DNA from: Hymenolepis diminuta
Lineage: Eukaryota; Platyhelminthes; Cestoda; Cyclophyllidea; Hymenolepididae
NCBI GenBank assembly: GCA_900708905.1
Contig: CAADRB010000065.1
Span: 154,203-218,202, forward strand
DNA: 64,000 bases
Direction: 5' to 3'
Shown: positions 36,851 through 47,814 of the stretch, piece by piece
Layout: each line of letters begins with the position of its first letter
Position numbering within the stretch: the first letter of the stretch is position 1
Program-made: the position numbers and the translations under genes
The notes under the pieces: model-generated
Databases searched by the model: none
What the model was told of the DNA's origin: nothing
Seen by the model: the letters and a program-made list of their open reading frames with translations, nothing else

Positions 36851-37124
36851 TAGCAAATGGCTTTTTTAATTTGCAGTTGCAAAATGGCAATAAAATGTTT
36901 CTGGTTTTGGAGCTCACTGTCGATTAGCCTTAAGAACAAAACAACACTTTAACGTTATAAGAAATTATCAGAAGATTTAACATGATATATATATAATAAT
37001 AATGATATTGGTATTAAAATAAACTTTTAATTGCGGGAAGGAACTAAAATTGTTCAACAGAAAGTCTCATAAATGGTAAAGAGAATGGAATCGATGAGAT
37101 ACTGAAAGCAACGTTAAGGTATCA

Positions 37125-37300
37125 ACTGGTCTTACATCACTTGATTTCTGGGATCGGGTTGCACAACATTTACTAAATTGGTAGTTTATGTTCCAAAAAT
37201 AAATTTCTTGACTCGTCCCCTGGATTGCATCAAATGTTTGCTCATGATGTTCAATTCATTTTGATCGGTTTTTTTTTAATCAAGAAAGGTTGGTCTGGAA
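37125..37300 (+). repeat. dispersed repeat F, copy 2
   Basis: It matches 26390-26575 in block order: CATTTACTAAAT, GTTCCA, CTCGTCCCCTGGATTGCAT, and TTTAATCAAGAAAGGTTGG. The sequence just upstream (GCGGGAAGGAACTAAAATTG) resembles that upstream of the third copy near 51560. Confidence 0.55.
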
Positions 37301-38890
37301 ACTCCAATTAATTTTTAACTTATCGTATCTTACAGTATTCGGCTAGCAGTGATGAGAGCTAAAACTTTTAAGTTGGCAGAGCTCTGTAAGGTGTGTTCGG
37401 TCAAGGTGAATATCAATTAATTCTGCATTATATTCACTCATTCACTTGTCACAGAGACTCATGGTAAGCCAATCAAATATTCGGATAATTCATTAACATC
37501 ACAATTCAGGATGATTAAGAATAAATGTAAATTCAATATTTTTAATCATTTTCACTATTGAATGAATTTTTAGGCGTCTCCGACATGATCCAAATCGGAA
37601 GACAAGTCTCTAATTGGAAGTACAAATTCTCTTGATTCCTGCCCTCCTGTAAGCACATTAAACCAGTAGATATTGGCTCTTTAGCCAATTACGAGACGAT
37701 AATAATTGTGCTTACGAGCAACAAAGTTCACGAGTGCGGTGATAATCCAGGTAAGGGAGAGAGAAAAGCAAGAATGCAGGGTTTTGTTATTTTCCAGTTC
37801 AGTTAATTATTAATGCTCCAGATTAATCTAGCGACTTTCATATCGGATTCTAGGTTTAATTTTGATGTGTTAGATATTTATCGGACAACAGCAAACACTG
37901 TAAACACTTGTGTTTACTAGTTAAAGATACTTTATTTAATCCATTTGATAAAAAATAAATTACTTAATAACCGTGTTGGTAAAAATGTTGTTCGAAAAGG
38001 GAGAGGCACAGTTTTCAATACACATCTCTTTGATAAAAAACACTTTTACGCTATGGCAATTTTAGAGTCAAACACGGTTAAATGGATCTCTCTCTTTAAG
38101 ATAGAATATGAGGTACGAAGTATTAACCAGTCATTCCTTTGACTCCCAAGCGAAACAGTTTTGAAGAGAAGACAACAAAAACTTTGAACAAAGCTAAAAT
38201 AAACTTCCATTCATAATGTTAAGTCATGAAGCGGACAATTCAGCTCAAGCAAGATTCTTTTGACGTCCTCACTTTTATTTTCCACTCTGGCTACTCTTCC
38301 TACCGTTCAATCCTTCATCATTCTACCTTTCCCTGAGTGTAGAGGCTTTACCATAAGTAACACGTGATACATCGTGTAAAATTACAAATAATTTCCAATT
38401 ATCTGATTACCTTATTTTAAAAAAACACGACAGTGAAGTTGAAGTTGTTGTATATTTCCGCTATCGCCTAATTATAACCTGTCTGCGTGGGATAGTTCCG
38501 AATTGGCTAAAAGTTTAATTAATAATTTAATTAAAAAAGGTTCATTTGTTTTATTAAATTGATAAATTTCCTAATATGGACGTTCATTTACCCATATGCT
38601 GCATACCACTAATAATCCCGAACTAAAGTAAAACAAGTGTCTATTTCGAAGTGTTATTTCTTTTAGGCTGTCTCCAGACTGTATTACAAATTGGCGCTAT
38701 TCCTAGGAAGTCATAGTAAAACAAAGATATTTTATTAGTTTCGCAAGCTGATACAACAATTTTGTTGTGGTCAGGCTTTTCAATCAAGATTTATCTCCTA
38801 CGATAACCTTTTACTAATTCCACATCATGTTTTAAGTAGCACTGCATACCAGCGTATATTATCAGTTTAAAGATGTGTAACCATTGGTTT
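37301..38890. other. intergenic, nothing firm
   Basis: A segment near 37700-37750 (AGTTCACGAGTGCGGTGATA) resembles the B-box region of the SINE at 5432, but no head is visible. No gene is seen. Confidence 0.45.
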
Positions 38891-38898
38891 AACTACGG

Positions 38899-39228
38899 AT
38901 GCAACTGACTCTGACATATAAAGTTGAAATAGGTGGAGGAGAGTACTTAAGACATTTTAAAATAATGACAATAACAGTCAAGATTGCTGGTCTAACCACT
39001 GCTGGATTGATAAAGATTGTCCCCGTTCTTCATGTCCCTATTGTCAAGATGTCAAGAGCAGAATGCGCCCACATATTGAAAAAGGATGACAGGAGGCTTG
39101 ATGAACATCTGCGAGATCGAACTTTTTATGCAGATGGAGCATACATTCGGAGGCCTTGTCGATATCTTGATACTGGTCTTTTTCAAAATAGCTTTCTATA
39201 CCGGCTAACTCTGGCGAATAGCGCATGA
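38899..39228 (+). other. 109-codon open frame, doubtful gene
   Basis: This is one of the longer open frames outside the recognised genes. I recognise no domain, signal peptide or membrane segment. The opposite strand is also open over 39044-39265. It may be a relic or chance; no promoter or splice pattern supports it. Confidence 0.15.
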
Positions 39229-40109
39229 AATTAAACTGTGGAGATTTTAATACCACCAACACCAACTCTAAGATTTCTCAGCACTAATAACCTCAATACT
39301 CAATAACAAATAGATTGTTTCATTTGATTGTTTTGATCATATATGCATTTAACAAAAACAATTCAGAAAAGTTGTCATTTGTAGTATGTGTCCGATAGAT
39401 ATATGCATAGCTGAGTGCTAGTTTTTGATCCTGCGCTCCATTTTCAGGCTCATTCCAAGTCCACATCTACTATTGTCTATAGAGGAAGAGTGTTATTCGA
39501 CGAAAAGCTACTACTTTTAATGTGAGAAAAAAACTATAGTAAATATTTACTTTTGAGAAACATTAACTATACATTTTATAATATTTGCTTCTGTCTATCT
39601 TTGCAAATTGAAACACATTTATTTTCAACTCCTGGGGCATTTTCTGGATTACATCAGAGTGATATGTCTTTTAAGATGGGAAAAAATTGATTTAGCCTCA
39701 AATATTATACCCGTTTAATGCATGAATCAACAGAATTGAAATTTAGATACTTGCCGGTTAGAGAGATGTGGAACTGTCAATGTTACAATAAAGGGGTGAA
39801 AAGAATCTGGATAGTGGTAGACCTGTTGTATTTGATTCTATTAACTTCAATAGAAGGTAGATGACTGGAAAATTTCACTCTGTCCTATAAGGTAGCATCA
39901 ATTTCATCTTCTTGGCTACAACCTAGTAGGTTGGCGTAACAAATATGTCATTTCGGCTCTTCCTATTAGAAAGAACAAAATTACTTTTCCAATTCCTTGC
40001 TGATTGCTATTGTTAACTGGTTTAAATGAATTATTTAGGACGGTATCTTAGAGCCTTTTCTCACTTCACGTGAATTGCATATGTCGGCTTAGTGTTTTCA
40101 AATCCATTA

Positions 40110-40310
40110 GAAGAAGTGTCCACATCATTTGACCTGGGTAGAGGGGAAGTACCCTGAAGTTGCTTTTGTGAGAGATTCACATTCTACCACTTCTCCTGTT
40201 GACCAGAATTAATCAGAGCGATTGGTGATCCAAACTACTGATTGTGCTCCGATAGAAATTGAGTTCGTGATCTCTGAATTGGCTGATGTGCACGTTGACT
40301 ACACTGTAAT
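40110..40310 (-). mobile_element. tRNA-derived SINE copy (S8)
   Basis: The minus strand reads GTCAACGTGCACATCAGCC, then GAGATCACGAACTCAATTTC and TATCGGAGCAC (B-box region), then GATCACCAATCGCTCTGATT. This order matches the copy at 30095. Confidence 0.55.
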
Positions 40311-40489
40311 AATACTGAAAACCTACCTGATACTGTTATGAACTACTTCTCCATCAGATGTAACTAGATTATTGTTCAGTCAAATCGAGAATTAAACATC
40401 AATGAAGTCATTAAATGACACTGCATTCATCTGTTCATGACTATTTATTACGATAATGGTCTCATATATTTGCCAGTTGCAGATTAACT

Positions 40490-40615
40490 CACCGCCAGAT
40501 TGATGAAAGTTTCAAACTAACTGCCAAGAAGTCTGGAAGAGATTGCCCACATATAGGCAGGAATTATGGGCGGCTTAGAGACCACTCTCAGAATGAGAAT
40601 TGCCCATTTCAGGGT
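40490..40615 (+). repeat. dispersed repeat Q, copy 1
   Basis: It aligns by eye with 60624-60750: CCAGATTGATG / CCAGACTAATG, AACTGCCAAG / AACTGTTAAG, TGGAAGAGATTGCCC / CGGGAACGATATGCACC, GGAATTATGGGCGGCTT / GGAATGATGGGCGACTT and CAGAATGA in both. The match may extend a further 150 bases upstream. Element type unknown. Confidence 0.5.
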
Positions 40616-41265
40616 AAAGCTTAGACTTGTTTGGCGGCGATGAAGGCATCGTTTCGTCTTTCTCCAGTTCCGATGTATGATAATAATTATATTTTCAATT
40701 TTAAAGTGTTATATACATCATAAGTGTTAAAATAACTAACCTCTTACTAATTTCTGCTTTCACGTTCAAGTTACAATTTGACACTTCAAATATAGGTAAA
40801 AAGAACTTCTAGTAGATGAGATACCTCATTTTAGAAAAGGTATATTTCTCAATTTTTGGGGTATAATGCATGGAAATATAAATTACTTGAAAATAACGGT
40901 TAATTTTGTGCGGTTATGATACTGAGTTTGAGATCGGAATATGGACTTCAGTTACACTTGGCAATATTTGATTGTATGGGTCTTGTTCTCATTGAAAAGC
41001 CCTAAAATAAGATATCAATTAAACAAGGTCTATTCAAAAAGTGCAAATAGATTCAGGACAAATTTTGATGTAACCGTGATGAATCGATTCAAGTTTGGTT
41101 GGAATATTCCTAGAGGTTTGGTATTTCGAATACCACGTGGAAGGGATCGATATGCATGCCAACTTAACGCTCATCCAAGTTTTTAGCCGTAGACGCGTGT
41201 TTTATCAGTTTAATTTAACGCATGCGATTTTCTTTACATGATAAGCTAAAATTTTAGCGAATAGC

Positions 41266-42171
41266 ATGTATCTGACCCCATCTACAAATGTTCAATTGAA
41301 TCCAAATTTTGTAAAGACCGCATCTCACCTCACGGGAGAATGGTGTCGAATTAACCAAAAACTTATATTAGCTTGCGATATGGACGAGACTTTATTGACA
41401 GAAACTGAAGGAAAGCGACAGTTGGTTCTACGTCCAAGAATACTTTACATGCTTCGGAAACTTCAACAATTTTATGAGCTTTGTCTAGTTACTTATTCCA
41501 CAAGAGATAGAACAGAAGATATCCTCCGCCTCAAACTGGATCCTGATGGACGGTTGTTTAATGGAAGGGTTCTTTGCAGAGAGGATATTCTTGCTGGTTT
41601 TACAAATAAGAGGGAAGCACTCTTTGCTCATCTACCTCAAAGTGGGAGCAGTAAAGGTTTAGTAAAGGCCAAACGTCTGAAACCGCCTGCTTGGTCATAT
41701 GTCGTTATACTGGATGATTTTCCTTCAGCTTGGTCGAACTTCACAACGTGTATTCCGATCCGACCATTCGTAGTTAGTTCTCTGGTGAATGCTGCGAGAA
41801 AAAGTGGGGTTAAAAATACTCCAGGAGAACGCGGATATATAATGTGTGTGTGCAAATTTTTCGTCAAACTTCATTCGATAGTGTTCCAGGGTGTTCGTAC
41901 CTTAGAAGACAATGGTATGCGAGTTAAAGGTGAAAAGGTAATAGAATCTCAAAAAACCGGCCATAATAACTCGGTTACAGCTTTCTCAACTCTGGTTAAT
42001 CTGAAAAGGCAAATCAACTCAGCTCAAAAGTTTCTCAGTATGTGCTACATAGATCCTGGTCAGCTTTTTAGTTTTGAAACAAACCGACCTTCAGTTGAAA
42101 AACACCCAAGATCAGCGTTTGGTCAACCCGATTTTAATGCTAATTCGAACTTGGGAAGAGGAGAGGCATAA
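41266..42171 (+). CDS. FCP1-like HAD phosphatase (CTD-phosphatase family)
   Basis: It has 301 residues in a single uninterrupted frame; an in-frame stop lies eight codons before the ATG. HAD motif I is CDMDETLL, with the predicted nucleophile D38 and acid/base D40 in a DxDxT arrangement. LVTYSTRDRTEDIL (74-87) occupies the motif II position, and LKLDPDGRLFNGRVLCRED (89-107) is typical of FCP1 enzymes. Motif III is VVILDDFPSAW, with D150/D151 where FCP1 usually has DDR.DVW, so the arginine is lost. Family members remove phosphate from the RNA polymerase II C-terminal repeat. No BRCT domain follows; the last 100 residues are unrecognised. An acceptor-like ATTTTAG sits just before the ATG, and AATAAA lies at 42493. 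It could be an intronless retrocopy or the main exon of a divergent gene. Coding is well supported; activity is inferred. Confidence 0.8.
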   Translation: MYLTPSTNVQLNPNFVKTASHLTGEWCRINQKLILACDMDETLLTETEGKRQLVLRPRILYMLRKLQQFYELCLVTYSTRDRTEDILRLKLDPDGRLFNGRVLCREDILAGFTNKREALFAHLPQSGSSKGLVKAKRLKPPAWSYVVILDDFPSAWSNFTTCIPIRPFVVSSLVNAARKSGVKNTPGERGYIMCVCKFFVKLHSIVFQGVRTLEDNGMRVKGEKVIESQKTGHNNSVTAFSTLVNLKRQINSAQKFLSMCYIDPGQLFSFETNRPSVEKHPRSAFGQPDFNANSNLGRGEA

Positions 42172-42779
42172 ATTTTTTGCGCAACACAGTGTGTATGTTT
42201 CAATATAAGAAACCTTTTAGTTGTGAATATTTAAGGACTAATTTTTATTTCACTTTAATTTAATTCAATGCTAAATTTGAAACTAACTTTATCTCTTCAA
42301 ACTATTATAAAGTATTATTTGGAGTTAGACATATTAATATGTGATAAAGCTGACTGCTTCATCACGGTTTCGAGACACCCTCCAGTACACCGGTAGCACT
42401 GGCAGGAAAAGTACTACATCTAATTGCCTGGGAATCAAAGAATTTTAACAAAGGGTAGTATTGGATGAAAAGGAATAATCTGTATCCAAGAGAATAAATT
42501 TGCAAATATTTTGTTAATTATTTATTAATTTTACATATTTGTTAAAATGTACTAGAGTTATGGGTCGTTTCTACGGCGTATTTTGGAGTAAAACCCACTA
42601 TTGCAAGAATTCTGTGTTATTGTTTGAGTTCGGAGGGTTTGTGGTCACTTTGTAAGCTAATAACTTTATACCAGATAATCGGTGACCACTGTCTGTCACT
42701 GATATTATTGCGATCTGACTTTGGCGATTCTTATCCTCTTGTGCTGATCGTTTTCACCTATTTTCATTAGCTTAACTGA

Positions 42780-42995
42780 CCTAGTCTGGTCATTTTTACC
42801 TGTAATATTCTAGAGTGAATGAGCCTTCTAATATCATGCACTTGTCAAAGAATGGTGAAGGCCGAATTTTACAGTCTATTTAAGAATTACTTAAACAATA
42901 AGTGCTCACTCTAATCACCGAATTTTGCACTGCCGGGTCTCAACCTTGTACGCTATGACTTAGCATATTTACACATTGACCGCAAGTTGGAGGTC
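42780..42995 (-). mobile_element. tRNA-derived SINE copy (S9)
   Basis: The minus strand shows GCTAAGTCATAGCGTACAAG, GTTGAGACCCGGCAGTGC (B box) and TTCGGTGATTAGAGTGAGCA, then CTTATT. These blocks match TTCGGTGATGTAAGTGTCCA and CTTATT of the copy at 30095. Confidence 0.55.
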
Positions 42996-43214
42996 AAGCT
43001 CCGACCGTTAATTTCACGCCTTACTGACTCAGGATTCAATCTACTCCCTATACATTCTAGTAAGCTTTGGGGGATCAGCGGTGTGATTGGCAAATTGAAC
43101 AATTATTTCTCATTCTATCCAGAGCTCTTATATTTTCCGTTCAGATAAGATCATAATCATATAATGATTAGAATTAATTATGATCCTAAAATATGAAATC
43201 TTTTGTCTGTGGAT

Positions 43215-43350
43215 TTTGGTAGTCCACTGACATCAACAGCTGAAAAGAAGCGGAGAGGACGGTCCATAAACAAAGTCGGTGGCATGAAGAAATAGATCCA
43301 TGAATACAAGGTTAGTAGATAAACATCCCTAGAAGTGCATTTGCTCGGAT
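43215..43350 (+). repeat. local direct repeat D, copy 1
   Basis: It aligns with 44015-44165, about 800 bases downstream: CAACAGCTGAAAAGAAGCGG / CAGCAGCTAAAACTGAAGCA, TCCATAAACAAAGTC / TCCATAAGCAGGGTC and AAACATCCCTAGAAGTGCAT / AAACATCCATAAAAGTGCAT. Element type unknown. Confidence 0.5.
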
Positions 43351-43734
43351 ATAAATGTAGAGATATTTCTACTCCACATCGTACTGAGTTAATAACGTCA
43401 ACGTAACAACTGATTTTTTGAGATTTGGGAAAAATAAACAACAGCTTACTGATCAGGTACCTAAGTTTTGCCGATCTCTCACTTTAAGATCTTCAGTTTA
43501 TAAGTTGATAAAAAGAGGGCTGGATTGTGTTGACCGAGGGTTATCAAGAAAAATCAGAAGCCACGAGAAGTGAAGCAGTGATAAGGCGGAGATTGATAGA
43601 TTCTTATGAAGATCTTATATTTCCACGTTGATATTAGAGAAACAGATGACATTCTTAAGCGTCCTTATTTGGAGAACTCTCATTTAACTATCCATCTATA
43701 AATCCTTAATATCTATCTAACTATCCATCTATGA

Positions 43735-43835
43735 CGTTTAATTAATCTGCTCATTGAAAATGTGTTCATGAACATCGATCTCGTAACCTTCGACTTAGCA
43801 GACGTACATATTACTGCTATAATTCAGGTCAAATA
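43735..43835 (-). mobile_element. tRNA-derived SINE copy (S10), head only
   Basis: The minus strand reads GCAGTAATATGTACGTCTGC, then AAGGTTACGAGATCGATGTT, matching the head of the copy at 8385. It lies between the two D repeats. Confidence 0.5.
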
Positions 43836-44014
43836 CTGAACAGTTCAAAATTATCCAACAACTTGTCGAATTAGAGATAGAATTAAAAAACTAATAGGAT
43901 TTTAACTTTCTAGTTAAGAAAACAGGTAATTTTGCTACCCTTTTATTAATTATTATAAAATCTGAATATTCATATAAGGTAGAAATCATTTAATTCCGAA
44001 TCCCTCAATTTCGC

Positions 44015-44165
44015 TTATTCGTGGGCCCATCAGCAGCTAAAACTGAAGCAGACAGGAATATCCATAAGCAGGGTCAATAACACAGAGAAGTAAACTCATT
44101 AAAAGAAGCCCACGAGGTTTTTATCATGATGCTATGTGTGGGTAAACATCCATAAAAGTGCATTC
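44015..44165 (+). repeat. local direct repeat D, copy 2
   Basis: Partner of 43215-43350; see there for matching blocks. Short open frames on both strands cross it and look like chance. Confidence 0.5.
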
Positions 44166-44864
44166 GGATTCCTCGTGGTTTATCATCCGGAAGGAATTCA
44201 TTGTTAGACAAATGCGGTCCAACCGACAACATCCGATAAACCGTTCCATGGTAGGAACACATAAACTGAAGGCCACCACTTATTTCTTGACAAGGTCAAA
44301 AGAGAGAAAACTCACTTTCAGAAAATCGAGGGAAATTAAGGCCAAATTGTTAATATGTAAGTCATGCCTTGCCCTTGTAACTTTAACACTCTACATGAAT
44401 GGAGATGGATTAACATGAAAGCAAGTAAAAAAATTTTTTGAACTTGACACAGATTTCAATAACCTCTTAGAGACAGAAAATATTTGGAAAAGGTGAGAAC
44501 CTACATACGGTGAAGAATTAGAAAGATAAGTGAAGAAACGGAAGACAGCATCTGCCAATAGGTCGATGCTAGATTAGCTAATTATCTCGATTTTGTTATC
44601 ATTTTAAGGATAACTTCACGCAGTTTTCGTTTCATCACATCGCGGCTATGCTCCCCTGGCTTCCTGGGAATTACAAAGTAGATCTACTTGCCAGTTAGTG
44701 TAGCTTCTATAAAGGAATCAACGTGATTTTCGGCTGAAGGAAGTTATCACCAAGGGTGCATAATTTCCTTCTACGTCTAGTTTTATGTTTTAGATGCGTG
44801 AATCGTTAGTGGAGACTGGCTAATTCATAAAATACCTTGGATACAAGAGCGTAAAGTAGTAAGG

Positions 44865-44965
44865 TAAAGAAATTTTGTCCCGATGGCGTAAAGGTCAACT
44901 TTAATGTCTACCGAATGTCACGAGAATTGGTTCGATATCCATCAAGAAACATCTAATGAACGTCA
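44865..44965 (+). mobile_element. tRNA-derived SINE copy (S11), head only
   Basis: GATGGCGTAAAGGTCAAC (A-box region) is followed by ATGTCACGAGAATTGGTTCG and ATATCC. This is the clearest B box of the set (GGTTCGATATCC). The body downstream is not recognisable. Confidence 0.55.
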
Positions 44966-44969
44966 TTTT

Positions 44970-47320
44970 TAACGATCAAAACTGTCAAAAGTGAAAATAC
45001 AAGAGGACCATCTTTCGTAAAATACTACACGATGTGTTCCCCTCCATTCACTTCGAGTGAACTCTGCTAATTACACACAGTGCAGTCTAAGCTTCAAATC
45101 TCGACTTTTATCTGCTAAACGCACTGAAGTAGCTGTTAGATAACTGTTGTACCATGGCTCAATCAATTAAACCAATTCAATTTGTGATTTACTCTTTCTC
45201 ATGATATTAAAAAGAACGGAACTCTTTTTATGAAATGGGACAATGCTGTGAATGCAGACTTTCGTTCCCGAAAATCGGTAGCTATTATGAATATCTTCCA
45301 ATCATCATGAAAACTAATCCGTAATGGGGTTTTAATTCTCAAGTATTCCGATAGTGCATAGGTCAAAGAGATTGTGAGAAAGAAATTGTCATATTTTGAT
45401 TTCCTTTTATTGGCAAATTTGATTTTAGGAGCTCTAAATCTACCTACCGAAATGGTAGCACAAACTGATCATTTTTTAGATACATTGTACTAAAACAATA
45501 TACTCCTGGCTGCTAATTTATCAAAAACGTGTCATTCTTTAAAAGGACTTGAGATTTACAGTATAGTTCGGTCCAAAATAAATGAATTGCTGGATTCAAA
45601 TTTTAGTCAGCTATGTGGAATGTTAGTCGGTCTTATATTTGTAAAACACTCACTGTGGGTTGAGGTTATAATGACACGATGCGATGTGTGATGCCCCGTC
45701 CTCATATTGTTCTTTCACGCCCATAGTCCTGACGTCATTTAGACCTCACAGCTCTCTCACTTGTTCCTGCTATGCACACTCCTTTTGAGGTGCGTATACA
45801 TCCAGAAGCTGTATTCACATCTTTACCTTTTATCTTATTCCTGCATATACATTCGATCCCAGTTATTTGATTCAGTCATTAATTACATGGAGTAATAATA
45901 ATATACGTATGGATTTAAGATCCAAAATTTCCGGACTGTTGATTTCGAAATGAGTTAATTTAATAAAAATCGATTTGATTTCCCCAAAGGTATTTGTTAC
46001 AAAGTTCCTCACTAATATTTTGACCAAAGAATTAGGCGGGATCTTCTGTCCCACAAAATAATAGGATTTAATAGAGACACAAATATGAAATTCATCGATA
46101 AAATTCTTAATGAAGCCGTTAATAATAATGTGGTTATAGTATTCCGAAATTCAGGTTTAAAATTCTTAATGAAATTAAAAATTTGAGCGCCGAGGAATGC
46201 AAATAATCAATTCATACCTTATGAAAAAATTACGCTTTCGTACCACTTTATAAGTACTTTTAAAGTTGATGTTCATTTGAAAGGTGGTAATTATTCTATG
46301 CTGACAACCAGCGATTTGTTTAAATAAGTGGTGAGTTTATTTTAATGTCATGTAGACGAGTTATAAAGGCGTTATGATATTCCGAGAATATCTACGATGT
46401 ACTTTTGTTAAAAATGAGGTGATATTAATGAGGAGAAAATTAGCACAGGCTTAAACGTCCCTAATTTTGTCTTTCGGCATGTCAGAAAGGATATGGAAGA
46501 AATAAAAATCGAACAGATTTCGAAATTTCGTAATTTGAGCATCTGAATACGGTTGAGGTACACAGATCGATAAAAATTGGATGTCATGTACTTTTGACGT
46601 AATTCCTTTGAAAACGCCAAGAATTCCACCCATTACATACATTTGATTGATAATAACATTCTAACCTGGCGAAGCTATTCCAGTTATTAAAAATCTCAAA
46701 GAGAGAGAAGCATTTCATTTCGGACACATCCTGAGTCGATATACATTCTGTCAATAAGCTATAAAGGTAGCTCTTTATAGATTTATTCAGACCTTTGAAC
46801 CACTATGAAGTTCGGGAACCAGTTATCTGAGCTCAAAGCTGACGATGCATGCTTTCTAGGGTGTACGTATAGACTGCTATGGACTATTAGGATGAATTTA
46901 AAATATCGAGTTTCATAGCGGGTAATTTAGTAAATCACAAGAAAATGCTTAAGTATTATTCGGATTTTAGATAAAAAAGTTCACTTTTTATATACCCTTG
47001 TCATATAAAAATATTTCAATAACTGAAATATTATTATCTTCCCTTAAATGAAAAAATGTGTTCTTGTTACGCTTAGTGACATGGTAAATCAGAAATCATG
47101 AGTCATCGTTGCTTGGATCACTCTTCAATACCAGTCATAATGCCAGCTAACAGAGAGGATTGTAAATTATATTTAAGTCGGATGTTCAGCGCTCAAAAGC
47201 GAGCTTGACGACTAGTTTAAAATGCAATCTCTTTGTGTATTTCAATGGAATAACAACTAACGTTATTCCCCATAGTACTGAAAAATAACTTTTGTAAAAG
47301 CATCCGAATGAGGGAAATAA
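44970..47320. other. intergenic, nothing recognised
   Basis: AT-rich DNA with no gene or repeat that I can support. Confidence 0.5.
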
Positions 47321-47324
47321 CAAA

Positions 47325-47510
47325 TAAAACGAGGAGAGGTTCAAAATTATGACATCAGTACATCACAAGTCTTGCTTTACTTGAACTAGGAAACATTGAG
47401 TTGGTTCGCGTTGTGGGTTCAGAAAGGAAGGGTTCGCGCTGTGATATCGTAATGTTCAGTCTTCAGAATTTAATTCCCAGATTCATGGGTGAGATCATGT
47501 CCATTATATT
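47325..47510 (+). repeat. local repeat G, copy 1
   Basis: It resembles 47630-47810, offset by about 310 bases: CAAGTCTTGCTTTACTTGAA / GGAGTCTTGTCTTACTCAAA, and CATTGAGTTGG / CATTGAGTTGT. Possibly a diverged tandem duplication. Confidence 0.4.
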
Positions 47511-47629
47511 CAGGGCACGCTGACCGGTTATTATTTCCGTGGTTGGCCATGTGACTCGAATTTTTAATATCCTTTTGCAGCAGGTAGATATGACAACAAA
47601 TGAATAAAAGAAACAGAAAACGAGTCGAA

Positions 47630-47810
47630 TATGGTAAGAAAGAGGGAGATTAAGAATTATGCATTGAATTCAGAATGACAGGAGTCTTGTCTTACTCAAA
47701 CTATGAATGCATTGAGTTGTCCATTTTCTCATAAAACACAGTTGCTGCATACTTTCCTCAGATTCAGATTTCATGATATAACTTCCAGTTTCATGAGATA
47801 ATTTATATTG
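47630..47810 (+). repeat. local repeat G, copy 2
   Basis: Partner of 47325-47510. The downstream CAGATTTCATGATA / CAGATTCATGGGTGA segments also correspond. Confidence 0.4.
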
Positions 47811-47814
47811 AAAA

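Noticed and set aside
39044..39265. Minus-strand 73-codon frame opposite the 38899 frame
   Set aside because: No homology recognised and no promoter or splice context; both strands being open suggests chance.
40941..41186. 81-codon frame upstream of the phosphatase
   Set aside because: It is in a different frame, has no recognisable domain and is separated by stops; there is no good splice pair to join it.
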